A DNA stretch of 64,000 bases from Prosthecobacter dejongeii (GTDB lineage Bacteria; Verrucomicrobiota; Verrucomicrobiia; Verrucomicrobiales; Verrucomicrobiaceae): contig NZ_JACHIF010000002.1 in assembly GCF_014203045.1 (NCBI RefSeq), forward strand, positions 618,176 through 682,175, given 5' to 3'. The notes below the pieces were generated by a model, which saw only the letters and a program-made list of their open reading frames with translations, had not been told where the DNA came from and did not search any database. The position numbers and the translations under genes were made by a program. Below, in pieces: positions 27,552-37,100 of this stretch (positions within the stretch are counted from its first letter, which is position 1; each line of letters opens with the position of its first letter).

Positions 27552-28241
27552 CTAGGAGGATCCGTTACGGGCGAGAGCTGATCGGATGCGAGTTTCGATG
27601 AAACTTGTTTCGCCGATCTGGATGCTTTTCACCTCGTGGTCCAGTTGCCGGTCATAACCCGGTGGCCCCTCATCGGTGGAGGTCAGCTTCAGGCTTTGAG
27701 CAATGGTGCAGGCTGCTGAGAGCCTCCGGTGTTCGAGCGCGGTTAGGCTGGCATCCCTGAGATTGTGAGTGGCATAGCCCATCGCCAGGATGAGTTCGTT
27801 TAGGTTGTGCTGTTCAAAGTGGGCAGCCATGGGATCGTTGCCGCACCAGTGGTTGATGCGGGGTTCGCAGCGAAGGATGGAGGATGTGGGGGTGACCTGA
27901 CGAATCACCTCAATGCCCTGGGCGGTGGCGATTTGCAGAAAGGCATGGGTTCTCGCAAGGTGCGCTGAATCCGTGGGCAGAGTGACACCTGCGAGGGTGA
28001 ATGAGCCGCTGGCCGTGATGAGGCGGTCGCCTTCAATGCGGTGAACGGTGATGGGTGCTGCCAGGGGAGTTTTGCGGAGGGTCTTTCTGAACAAGACGCC
28101 GCTGGGGGAAATAACAAGGAGCAGTCCATACCCCACCGCCAGGAACACCAACAGGGCGATGAGTCCTTTTGCCATGAGCCACAGCATCCGTCTGCGGCTT
28201 TGGCGAAGAAGGGCGCGTGCTGAGTGGAGGGCAGGAGTCAC
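27552..28241 (-). CDS. Membrane-anchored protein, weakly nuclease-fold-like, function unknown
   Basis: Protein of 229 aa with a basic N terminus, one membrane segment (residues about 20-45, MAKGLIALLVFLAVGYGLLLV) and an external domain. The stretch VHRIEGDRLITASGSFTLAG resembles the first strands of the staphylococcal-nuclease OB fold, but the catalytic Arg/Glu pattern is not evident. Four Cys may include a disulfide pair (ILRCEPRINHWCG). Not recognised further; alone between convergent polX and an empty spacer. Confidence 0.5.
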   Translation of the reverse strand: MTPALHSARALLRQSRRRMLWLMAKGLIALLVFLAVGYGLLLVISPSGVLFRKTLRKTPLAAPITVHRIEGDRLITASGSFTLAGVTLPTDSAHLARTHAFLQIATAQGIEVIRQVTPTSSILRCEPRINHWCGNDPMAAHFEQHNLNELILAMGYATHNLRDASLTALEHRRLSAACTIAQSLKLTSTDEGPPGYDRQLDHEVKSIQIGETSFIETRIRSALARNGSS

Positions 28242-28375
28242 GGGACATTGGACGCTTGATGCTTGGAGGCGTTCGATCGTTCCTGAGTTGCGCAGGCGAT
28301 GAGTTTTGGCTAAACGAAAATCATCTCAGAGCGATCTCTCTTCAAGATACTAGAGAGAAAAGTCTGGTGTCTTCA

Positions 28376-28413
28376 CCGGTGGTATTCACTCGATATGCTA
28401 GCTCGACCACCGG
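28376..28413. repeat. Inverted repeat CCGGTGGT / ACCACCGG
   Basis: Perfect 8-bp arms around a 22-nt loop in the 243-bp spacer between the genes at 28.2 and 28.5 kb. The rest of the spacer holds no gene. No oligo-T follows, so it is not a typical terminator. Confidence 0.5.
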
Positions 28414-28484
28414 CTACCTGCTGGCATTCGGTGCGGCTTGACGTGAGCGAAAATTAAAAATATGAAGTGTGATGCGGGATGAAA

Positions 28485-29927
28485 TCAAGCCAGCACACCC
28501 TTCACCACGTTCGCCTGCTCCACGCCAGAGAGGCGGAAGTCGAGGCCTTGGGAGCGGAAGGTGAAGCGTTCATGCTCGATGCCGAGGAGGTGCATGACGG
28601 TGGCGTGGAGATCGCGGACGTGGACGGGGTTTTCGGCGACGTTGTAGCTAAAGTCGTCGGTCGAACCATAGGTTAGGCCGGGCTTCACGCCGCCACCGGC
28701 CATCCACATGGTGAAGCAGCGCGGGTGGTGGTCGCGCCCGGCTTCGGGGCTGTCCCACTTGCCCTGGCCGGCGACGCCACGGCCGAATTCGCCACCCCAG
28801 ATGACGAGGGTGTCGTCGAGGAGGCCTCGCTGTTTCAAGTCCTTGATCAGGGCGGCGCTGGGCTGGTCGGTATCGCGGCAGCGGGCGGTACACCAGCTTG
28901 GCAGGCGACTGTGGTGATCCCAGTCAGGATGGAAGAGCTGGATGAAACGGACGCCGCGCTCGGCGAGGCGGCGGGCGAGGATGCAGTTGGCCGCGTAGCT
29001 GCCGGCGCGGCGGGAGTCGGGGCCGTACAGGTCGAAGACGGAATCGGGTTCGTCGCTGAGGTCGGTGAGTTCCGGCACGCTGGCCTGCATGCGGTAGGCC
29101 ATTTCATACTGGCGGATGCGGGTGGTGATTTCAGCATCGTTGGTTTGGGCAAAGCGCATCTGGTTGAGCTCGGCGAGGCCATCGAGCATGCCACGGCGCA
29201 GGTGGCGCGGGAGGCCATCGGGATCGCGCAGGTAGAGTACGGGGTCCTTGGAGTTGCGCAGCTTCACGCCCTGGTAGCGTGAGGGGAGGAAGCCGCTGCC
29301 CCAGTAGTGGTCATAGAGCGGCTGGTCGCTGGGGCGCTGCATTTTGGAGATGAGCACGAGGTAGTCGGGCAGGTTCTGGTTGAGACTGCCGAGGCCGTAG
29401 CTGACCCACGCGCCCATGCTGGGCTTGCCGGGGATCTGGTTGCCGGTGAGGAACTGGGTCATGGCCGGAGCGTGATTGATCTGGTCCGTGGTCATGGACT
29501 TGATGAAGCAGAGGTCATCCGCGACCTCGCCCAGATGCGGCAGCCATTCGCTGATGGTGGCCCCGCTTTTGCCATGGCGGGAAAACTTGGTGATGCCGGG
29601 CAGGATGAGCTGCTTTTGGTTCGCCGTCATGGTGGTGAGGCGCTGGCCCTGGCGGACGGATTCCGGAAGCTCGGTCCCGGCCCATTTCATGAGGCCGGGC
29701 TTGTGGTCATAAAGCTCAAGCTGGGAAGGACCGCCGGACTGCGTGAGGAAGATGACACGCTTCGCCTTGGGCGCAAAGTGGGGCAGACCGGGCAGTCCTA
29801 GCGCAGGGGCCTGGCTGGCGGCGGAGGCCTGGCCTAACAAAGAGGAGAGAGCCATGGAGCCGACGGAGACGCCGGTGCACTGGCCCAGGAAATAACGGCG
29901 GGTGGTGTGCAGGGGGGAATCACTCAT
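28485..29927 (-). CDS. DUF1501 sulfatase-like exported protein
   Basis: Protein of 480 aa with a Tat-type leader (TTRRYFLGQCTG). DUF1501 (PF07394), an alkaline-phosphatase/sulfatase-superfamily relative abundant in Planctomycetes and Verrucomicrobia: VIFLTQSGGPSQLELYDHKP, MTTDQINHAPAMTQFLTG, WGGEFGRG and GRDHHPRCFTMWMAGGGVK. Its ATG lies inside the end of the upstream DUF1549/DUF1553 gene (8-nt overlap), so the two are translationally coupled and probably act together in the periplasm on a polymeric substrate. Activity is not established. Confidence 0.9.
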   Translation of the reverse strand: MSDSPLHTTRRYFLGQCTGVSVGSMALSSLLGQASAASQAPALGLPGLPHFAPKAKRVIFLTQSGGPSQLELYDHKPGLMKWAGTELPESVRQGQRLTTMTANQKQLILPGITKFSRHGKSGATISEWLPHLGEVADDLCFIKSMTTDQINHAPAMTQFLTGNQIPGKPSMGAWVSYGLGSLNQNLPDYLVLISKMQRPSDQPLYDHYWGSGFLPSRYQGVKLRNSKDPVLYLRDPDGLPRHLRRGMLDGLAELNQMRFAQTNDAEITTRIRQYEMAYRMQASVPELTDLSDEPDSVFDLYGPDSRRAGSYAANCILARRLAERGVRFIQLFHPDWDHHSRLPSWCTARCRDTDQPSAALIKDLKQRGLLDDTLVIWGGEFGRGVAGQGKWDSPEAGRDHHPRCFTMWMAGGGVKPGLTYGSTDDFSYNVAENPVHVRDLHATVMHLLGIEHERFTFRSQGLDFRLSGVEQANVVKGVLA

Positions 29928-32900
29928 GGGTGATGGCTTCGTCTAGGTTGAGGACCAAGCTGGCGATGAGGGTGTGGGCGGCGAGGTCGGGGAGGGGGGC
30001 GGTTTTGGCAGGCGGGACGGGGAGGGAAGTGAGGTAGTTTTCCGCATCTTGGGGGTGAGCCCGATAGTGGGTGAGGGCGCGGTCAAGCTCGCGGGTGAGG
30101 ATGGCAATCTCCTGCGAAGTGGCGGGGCGGGAGAGGACGTGCAGATAGAGGTGCTGGAGGCGGGATTTGACGGGCTGGTTTTGCCGCATCATTTGTTCGG
30201 CCAGGGTGGCTGCGGCTTCCATCATCGTTGCATCATTGAGGAGAGTGAGAGCCTGCAAAGGGGTGTTGGTGCGACTGACGCCGACCTCGCAGACGCGGCG
30301 CTGGGCGTTGTCGAAGAGGAAGGTAGGAGCGATGCTGCGGCGCCAGAAGGCATAGAGGGTGCGGCGGTACTGAGCGGCACCTTCGCTGGGCTCATAGGTG
30401 AAGCGGCCCATGAAGTTTTCCTCCCACACGCCTTCGGGCTGGTAGGGGCGCACGGGCGGGCCGCCGAGGGCGGGATTCAGCAAACCGGTGGCGGTGAGGG
30501 CAGCATCGCGCAGCATCCAGCTAGGCAAGCGGAAGCGGGGGCCTCGAGCGAGAAGGCGGTTTTGCGGATCGCGGGCCAGCAGGTCAGCACTAGCGGCGGA
30601 GTCCTGACGGTAGGTGGCGCTGGTGACAATGCGTTTGATCAAGTGCTTCACATCCCAGCCATGCTCCATGAAGTCCACGGCCAGCCAGTCGAGCAATTCG
30701 GGATGGGTGGGGCGCTCGCCCTGCAGACCGAAGTCATCGGGGGTTCGCACGAGGCCTGCGCCAAAGCACATTTGCCATACATGATTCACAAAGACGCGGG
30801 CGGTGAGGGGATTGTCGCGAGAGGTGATCCAGCGGGCTAGGCCTAACCGATTGCGTGGCTGGCCCTCGGGCCAGGGGGCGATTGCGGGCGGGACATTGTG
30901 GGTGACTTTGTCGCCGTGTTTGTCCCACACGCCACGTAGAAGGATATGGGTGTCGCGGGGTTCCTTGCGCTCGGCCAGTACCATGACGTTGAGCTTACCA
31001 GCGGCATTCTTGGTTTCTTTGAGCTGGGCACTGGCGCGGTCCAGGGAGGCCTTGGCGAGCTGATACGGGGCGTGGTCTTCGAGGAACTGCGCGAACAAAC
31101 GATCACGCAAGGTTTTGTCGAGGGCGGTAAGGTCGGTGGCTTTGGCCGCGGCGAGCTGTTCCAGCGGGGCGGTGGCCAGTTCGTTGACGGCGGGGCCGGG
31201 TTGGTCGGTAGCGGAAAGGCGGAAGCGGCCGATGTTGGCGTCTCCATTCGTGGAGCGGTGCAGCAGGGTGAAGATGAGTTCTTCCTCAGCCTCCAGCACC
31301 AGCGGGGCGGCGAGGGCAAAGACGGCGGTGTGGGGCTGCGACTGCGGTGCGCCTACAGTGGTCCAACCGTTGCGTGGATCGTCATCCAGGGTGCCTTTGA
31401 CTGCGCCGTATTCGCGGGAGGCTCCCTTACCGCCTTCGTGGTCGGCCACGGCATTGCGGACGGGAATGTCGCGAATCTGCGAGCTGCCGCGACGTCGTAC
31501 CTGAACCTTGATATCAGTAAGGATGAATTCGCCGCTGGCCCCGCGTGAAAGGCCTCCTCGGGTGTGACTGGCATGGGGCAGCACCTCCAGCCTCAATCCA
31601 GTGATGCGGGGCAAAGAGATGCTGGTGATGAGGCGGTAATCATCTTGCTTCGGGTTGGGCCCGGAGGCCTGCACGCTGCCATCGGCCTCCTGTTTTAGCA
31701 GGGTGCCTTCCTGAGACTCCAGCTTGCCGCGCAGCCGATGCCAGGCGGTGAAGCCCTGACGGACCTCTGCGTGGCGGGCGGTGAGCCACTGGGTGAAGGG
31801 TTTTTCAGCGTCTGTGCGGGCTTGTTTCTCCAAAGGTTGGCGCTGGGCTACGAGGGCCTCAGCCTCGCTCACGGCACGAGAGGCGTGGGGGGACTGGTAG
31901 CTGAGGTAGGGCTGGGCCTTGGTCCCGGCGGAGCCGTCCTCATCCACGCTGTTGAAGAAGGCGGCGAGGCTGTAGTAATCCGCGTGGGTGATGGGATCAA
32001 ACTTGTGCGTGTGGCACTGGGTGCAGCCGAGGGTGAGGCCTAGCCAGACGGTGCCGGTGGTGTTTACGCGGTCGATGACGTAGTCCACGCGGGACTCCTC
32101 CTTGTCACGGCCACCTTCACCATTGGTCATGTGATTGCGATGAAAACACGTCGCTACTTTTTGTTCGGCGGTGGCATTGGGCAAAAGATCGCCGGCGAAT
32201 TGCTCAAGCGTGAACTGGTCGAAGGGTTTATTCTCATTGAAGGACTGGATCACGTAGTCGCGCCATGGCCAGTTAGTGCGGTTGGCATCGGCCTGGAAGC
32301 CATCGGTATCGGCATAACGGGCGGCATCTAGCCAGGCCATGGCCATGCGCTCGCCGAAATGAGGCAAGGCTAGCAGGCGGTCCACCTGGGCTTCATAGGA
32401 GGTTTTGGAAAATGCCGCGACTTCGGCTGGGGTAGGCGGCAGGCCCGTGAGGTCAAAGGAGAGGCGGCGGGCGAGGGTGTGAACAGGGGCTGTGGGGGCG
32501 AGCGTGAGCCCGGCTTTGGACAATTGCGCTGAGACGAAGTGATCCACGGGATGACCCCGGACGGTGGTTTTGACGGGCTTTTCAAAGGCCCAGTGTTTGC
32601 CCCACACAGCTCCTTCGGCGATCCAGCGACGGATGACCTCGGCCTGGGCAGAGGTGAGGCGGGGCTTGTGCGATTTCGGTGGCGGCATCAGCTCGTCCAG
32701 GTCCTGGGTGAGGATGCGGGCGAGGAGGTCGCTGGCCTCGGGTTGGCCCGGTTTCATGACGGCAAGCGCGCCTTCGTGGGTGTCCAGGCGGAGGTCAGCC
32801 TTGCGATGGGCTTCGTCCTGGCCGTGGCAGCTCAGGCAATTGTCCGACAGGATGGGCAGGACATCGCGGCTGAAACTGAGCGGCTCTTCGCTGTGGGCGA

Positions 32901-32946
32901 AGAGCGGCAGCAGGGCGGCGATGGCGAAGGGGAGACGGACCAGCAT
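29920..32946 (-). CDS. PSCyt1-DUF1549-DUF1553 exported protein
   Basis: Protein of 1,008 aa from ATG at 32946 (signal LVRLPFAIAALLPLFAHSE); an upstream ATG at 32982 would add 12 residues. Order: planctomycete cytochrome c domain with haem site CLSCH (about residue 38), DUF1549/PSCyt2 (DAARYADTDGFQADANR, TLGCTQCHTHKFDPI), a carbohydrate-binding-like middle region, and DUF1553/PSD1 (NPLTARVFVNHVWQMCFG, VCEVGVSRTNTPLQAL). CTQCH within DUF1549 offers a second CxxCH. Partner of the DUF1501 gene; polymer-degradation roles are proposed for the family but not shown. Confidence 0.92.
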   Translation of the reverse strand: MLVRLPFAIAALLPLFAHSEEPLSFSRDVLPILSDNCLSCHGQDEAHRKADLRLDTHEGALAVMKPGQPEASDLLARILTQDLDELMPPPKSHKPRLTSAQAEVIRRWIAEGAVWGKHWAFEKPVKTTVRGHPVDHFVSAQLSKAGLTLAPTAPVHTLARRLSFDLTGLPPTPAEVAAFSKTSYEAQVDRLLALPHFGERMAMAWLDAARYADTDGFQADANRTNWPWRDYVIQSFNENKPFDQFTLEQFAGDLLPNATAEQKVATCFHRNHMTNGEGGRDKEESRVDYVIDRVNTTGTVWLGLTLGCTQCHTHKFDPITHADYYSLAAFFNSVDEDGSAGTKAQPYLSYQSPHASRAVSEAEALVAQRQPLEKQARTDAEKPFTQWLTARHAEVRQGFTAWHRLRGKLESQEGTLLKQEADGSVQASGPNPKQDDYRLITSISLPRITGLRLEVLPHASHTRGGLSRGASGEFILTDIKVQVRRRGSSQIRDIPVRNAVADHEGGKGASREYGAVKGTLDDDPRNGWTTVGAPQSQPHTAVFALAAPLVLEAEEELIFTLLHRSTNGDANIGRFRLSATDQPGPAVNELATAPLEQLAAAKATDLTALDKTLRDRLFAQFLEDHAPYQLAKASLDRASAQLKETKNAAGKLNVMVLAERKEPRDTHILLRGVWDKHGDKVTHNVPPAIAPWPEGQPRNRLGLARWITSRDNPLTARVFVNHVWQMCFGAGLVRTPDDFGLQGERPTHPELLDWLAVDFMEHGWDVKHLIKRIVTSATYRQDSAASADLLARDPQNRLLARGPRFRLPSWMLRDAALTATGLLNPALGGPPVRPYQPEGVWEENFMGRFTYEPSEGAAQYRRTLYAFWRRSIAPTFLFDNAQRRVCEVGVSRTNTPLQALTLLNDATMMEAAATLAEQMMRQNQPVKSRLQHLYLHVLSRPATSQEIAILTRELDRALTHYRAHPQDAENYLTSLPVPPAKTAPLPDLAAHTLIASLVLNLDEAITHE

Positions 32947-33033
32947 GGACGAGACCATGGCATAAACAACGGTGGCCGCCATGAAGCGTGCAGGCTTTGC
33001 CTTTGGACTATTCAGGCATGATGCAACCCTATC

Positions 33034-33076
33034 TTTTAGACTGGATGGCAGGATTTTCAGGATTCACAGGAAGAGG
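33034..33076 (+). repeat. ACAGGATT-family repeat, divergent copy
   Basis: TTTTAGACTGGATGGCAGG then ATTTTCAGGATTCACAGGAA, in the 218-bp gap between the DUF1549 gene and the hmu-like operon end. Confidence 0.7.
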
Positions 33077-33164
33077 ATGGCAACATTTCAACCAAGGAAG
33101 GAAGAGGCAATGAGCGGGGCTTAGCAAGCGGCGATCCTGTGGGTGAATGCTCCGATCTCCAAAA

Positions 33165-33515
33165 TTAGGGGGCGGTGGTGGGCGGTGGCGAGGCAGGGGA
33201 TTCAGGGACGTAGATGACCTCTCCTGATTTTAACCGATAGGCAGTGCCGAGTCGCTGGCCATCTCCGCCCAGGGTTTGGGGGCTGGCGCGAAAATGTTCT
33301 AACTGGGTGCCGTTCTGGTGGATGATTTCCATCTCGGGTGTGCCCTCTTTCTGGATGGTGCTGCGACTCTCAGTGGACAGGCTTTCGTAACTGACGATGG
33401 CCAGCAAAAGGGCGGCTGCGAAGGCGATCCAGACGTCAAAAAGATTCAGCAAACCGGCGGCGGGATCGTCATCCGGGGATTCGTCCCACGGGCGGATTTT
33501 TCGGTGCCTTTTCAT
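33165..33515 (-). CDS. DUF2149 membrane protein (HmuV-like)
   Basis: Protein of 116 aa from ATG at 33515, which overlaps the stop of the ExbB-like gene (ATGA). One N-terminal membrane segment (LLNLFDVWIAFAAALLLAIVSY) and a periplasmic part ending in GEVIYVPES and a Pro-rich tail fit DUF2149 (PF09919), the ExbD-like partner that sits last in Hmu-type operons. It probably pairs with the proton-channel gene to drive the TonB-dependent receptor or the periplasmic CobN-like protein (inference). Confidence 0.75.
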   Translation of the reverse strand: MKRHRKIRPWDESPDDDPAAGLLNLFDVWIAFAAALLLAIVSYESLSTESRSTIQKEGTPEMEIIHQNGTQLEHFRASPQTLGGDGQRLGTAYRLKSGEVIYVPESPASPPPTTAP

Positions 33516-34108
33516 GGGCGGGTTTCCAGGCGTGTGAGGATGTATTCCAGGTCGTTCATGTCGCGCCCATACCAGCTCCGGCGAATGGTGGTGAGCGTGT
33601 AGGTGGTGCAGCCGATGAGCACACCGCAAACCGTGGCCGTGAAGGCGACGACGAGGTTGCTAGAAAGCTCGGCGACATTCCCAGAGGCGAGGCCCGTGAG
33701 TGCGGGGCCTAACGGAATGAGTGTGCCCATCAGGCCCAGCATGGGGGCGACACGGGTGGCCCAGGTGAGCTGGGAGAGGCGGGCGGCGACATCGGTCTCT
33801 GCATCTTCGAGGGATTTGCTGCGCTCCTGCAAATCTTGAAGTCGGGAGCCTAGCGAGAGGGCAAAACGGGCGGGCAGTCCGCCGGGGGAGTCGCGCAGCT
33901 TTTCCAGTGCAGCGGTGCCTGTGGCGGGGGTGCGTGCCAGTTCCAGGGCTTCATGCAGGCAGCGTCTTACTGCTTTTCGGCCTAACCATTCGCGAAGGAG
34001 CCCCCCGATCATGGTGAGTGTCCAGACCAACAGCAGCAGGATGGCTGCTAGTGTGGGCAGGAGGAGGGCATCTGAAATGAGCTGGAGAGTGTGTTGGATG
34101 AAGTCCAT
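33512..34108 (-). CDS. MotA/TolQ/ExbB proton-channel protein (HmuU-like)
   Basis: Inner-membrane protein of 198 aa. TM near residues 15-38, a cytoplasmic loop (ARFALSLGSRLQDLQE) and the family core LTWATRVAPMLGLMGTLIPLGPAL, NLVVAFTATVCGVLIGC with two further membrane helices. The start ATG shares one base with the CobN-like gene's TGA stop (TGATG). As part of a proton-driven energy-transducing complex it should power outer-membrane or periplasmic steps encoded by the same operon. Confidence 0.88.
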   Translation of the reverse strand: MDFIQHTLQLISDALLLPTLAAILLLLVWTLTMIGGLLREWLGRKAVRRCLHEALELARTPATGTAALEKLRDSPGGLPARFALSLGSRLQDLQERSKSLEDAETDVAARLSQLTWATRVAPMLGLMGTLIPLGPALTGLASGNVAELSSNLVVAFTATVCGVLIGCTTYTLTTIRRSWYGRDMNDLEYILTRLETRP

Positions 34109-37100
34109 CAGGCGGATCCGGTGCGACGTAAAAAACCAAGGGTGATTAGAAAGGCGAGTGCGGCGAGAGCAACATAGGCCCAGGGGAAACCGATGGGGGC
34201 GGGTGTCTGGGATGCGGCGGTATCGGCGGGCTTCGGAGTGGGCATTTGGTCCAGCTTTTGGCCGGAAACTTTGTCAGTGGTGGGGGCGGTGGTGGATTGA
34301 GCCAAGGACTCTTTCATAGCGGCGGCGCGGGCTGCATCGGCGGGTGTGCCGCCGGCACCTAGAGTCTGCGTGGTGTAGTCCACTAGGCGTGCATTGCCGC
34401 CGCTGACGAGGCCGCCGGAGTCGCCGTGATTTTTGACGGAGTCGGCATACAGCCGGGCGAGGTCTTGCAACTGCTCTGGGGTGGCCTGCCAGATGTCCTT
34501 GCGGGCAGCCTCCAGAAGGGTGGCAGTGATTTCCTGGAGGGCATGCGGGGAGACACGCTGAAACCATTCATTCAATCCGAGCTGGTGGCGGTCCTTGAGC
34601 AGGACCTCATAGATGTCTGTCCATGTCTGCTGTGAGATGGCCTCTGGGCGGGTGACAGACCAGCCAAAGGTGTTTTTGACCATTTCGGCCATGTGGCCTG
34701 CGCCTGCGTAGTCGTGCTCCTTCATGCCCTGGAGCCATTTTTTGCCTAACAATTCCGATTGTAAATTGGTGGCGAGCACTTCTTCCAGTTCGCGGACGCT
34801 GGCACCGGTGGGGTTGCGAACATCGGCGATGAGGGCTTGTGGAGTCTTGCCAGTGACCTGCTTGACAGCCATGTTGAGGCCGCCCAAGTACTCGTAGGCA
34901 TGATGGTTGGAGAGCTGGCTGGTCATGTTAGAAGCCCAGACGCGGAGGATGGCATCCGTACCCTGGATGGCTTCTTCATAAAGGCCGTCGATGCGCTCGC
35001 CCCAGACATCGCCTGTGTAAACGAAACTCATGTTGTCCATGTACACGCTGGTGATTTCCTCTGGCTTATCCCAGACGCCGGAGCGTGGCACGAGATGGAG
35101 GATATTGGTGCCGGACATGTTGCCCGGCTTGGTGCCAAAGATGCGTGCACCAGCGAACTTGGCGGCCTTGGCGCTGGAAAAGCCGCGCTGCTGGAGGCGG
35201 CCCTCCATAGCCTGCACGGATTCACGTACGGGATTGGCAGATTCTGGTGCGGTGGCGGCCAGGCGCACGGCTTTGTCTAGCAGGGCGACGCGGGACGGAA
35301 AGTTCTCTTTATACTGGCCGCCCATGGCGATGAAGACATCCACGCGGGGCCGCTGAAGTTCTTCGGCGGGGATGAGCTCGACATCGATGACGAGGTTGTT
35401 GCGGTTCCAGATCGGGCGCACCCCGAGGAGGTAAAGAATCTGTCCTTCCATGACGCCGAAGTCGCGCATGGTCTCCATGCCATTGAGGTCCATCCCGATC
35501 TTTTTGGGGCGATGCGTGCGCAGCAGATCATCGACGAGTTTTTTGGCGACCTCCCAGGCAGCGCGGTTGGGGATTTCCTCGGGGTTCATTGAGTAAAGAT
35601 TGCGGCCAGTGGGGAGGGAGGCCGGATTGCGGATGGGTTCGGGACCGGGGCCAGGCTCGATGTAACCGCCGGCCAGCGCGTGGAGAAATCCGTTGATCTC
35701 TGTATCAGCATCCATGAGCCGGGTGTGCATGTCTTTGGCGAAGGTGAGGTCTTTCTCCAGAGCCGGGGTGATGGATAGGCTGTCTGGCGTGGTTCCATTC
35801 AGCCATTTATCCAGCATATGGGCGGCGGCTTCGCGCAGGGCGGGCTTTTCTCCGGCCAGCGTTTTTATGAAGGGGCTGGCCTCCGTCAGATGTTGCAGGA
35901 AGGACTCCCCCAGGATGGAGACGAGGTAGGGCAGGCGGTCTTGCTCAACCGGGGGCTGGCCTAGAATGTGGAGGCGGGTGGGAGTCTGCGCATCATAGAG
36001 CTGATGCAAGTGGGCATCCAGACGGGCAATGGCCTCATCTTCAAAAGGTTGGTCGCCAGAGGTGGCGTGGGCGATGTTTTCCAGGGCCTGTTCCTGCACC
36101 TGCTGGGTGATGCGTTTGCGGAATTCTTCACGCAGGAGGCCCGGCTCCAGGGTGTTGAATTTATGAATGTCATCGTGGAGGGATTTGAATGCGTCTGACA
36201 GACCTGCGCCGACGGCGGGGGGCACGCGGTGGTCCACCAAGGCCGCGTAGGAGCGGCGGCGAGCGAGGGTGGATTCTCCCAGATTATCGGTGATCCAGAG
36301 ATCCACCACGGGCAGATGGCTGATGCAAAGGTCGCTCCAGCAGTCTTTGGAAAGGCCAGTTTCCTTTCCAGGCAGCAGTTCCAGGGAGCCGTGGGTGCCC
36401 CAGTGGACGATGGCATCGGCCTGGTAGCCTTCCTCCAGCCACCAGTAGAAGGCTAGGTAGTTGTGCGGCGGGGGCACATCGCGGGAGTGCAGCAGCTTGT
36501 CATCCTGCTTTTCTCCGCGTTCTGGCTGTGGCGTGAGGATGACATTGCCTAACTGGATGCGTGGAATGACGATGTGTGGCTCGCCATTGCGTTTCACGAC
36601 CATGAGCCGACCTGGAGGTGGGCCAAATTTTGCGATCACGGCCTGGCGTGCAGCCTCTGTGAGCCGGGTGTCAAACCAGCGCTGGTAGGTGGAAAGTGGG
36701 ATGAGGATGGGGTCTCCCTCATCGGCCAGCTTTTCCAGGTCTCCCTGCACCCAGGGGCCGAGATTGCGGCCCCGTTTTTTCAGGGTGGCGATGAGGTCTG
36801 CCGCGCTGGAGGGGAGATGCTGCAGGACGTAGCCTTCTGCCTGAAGGCGGGGGAGGAAGCGGATGAAACTTTCGGGCCCGTCGAGAAAGGCACCCGTGGG
36901 GCTGCCGCGCATCAGGTCATCCTGGCCCAGGCCTTTGTTGTAATAGATGAAGGCGAGCTTCTTTTCGGCATTCGGCTTGTGATGCAGGGTGGCCCAGCGT
37001 GTGGCCCGTGCGGCAAAGGCTTCGATGCGGTCTGGGATGGGTTCATGCAGCCGGAAACCCTGAATATTGGCCTGCAGCCCGCCTATGACCATCGGCTCGA

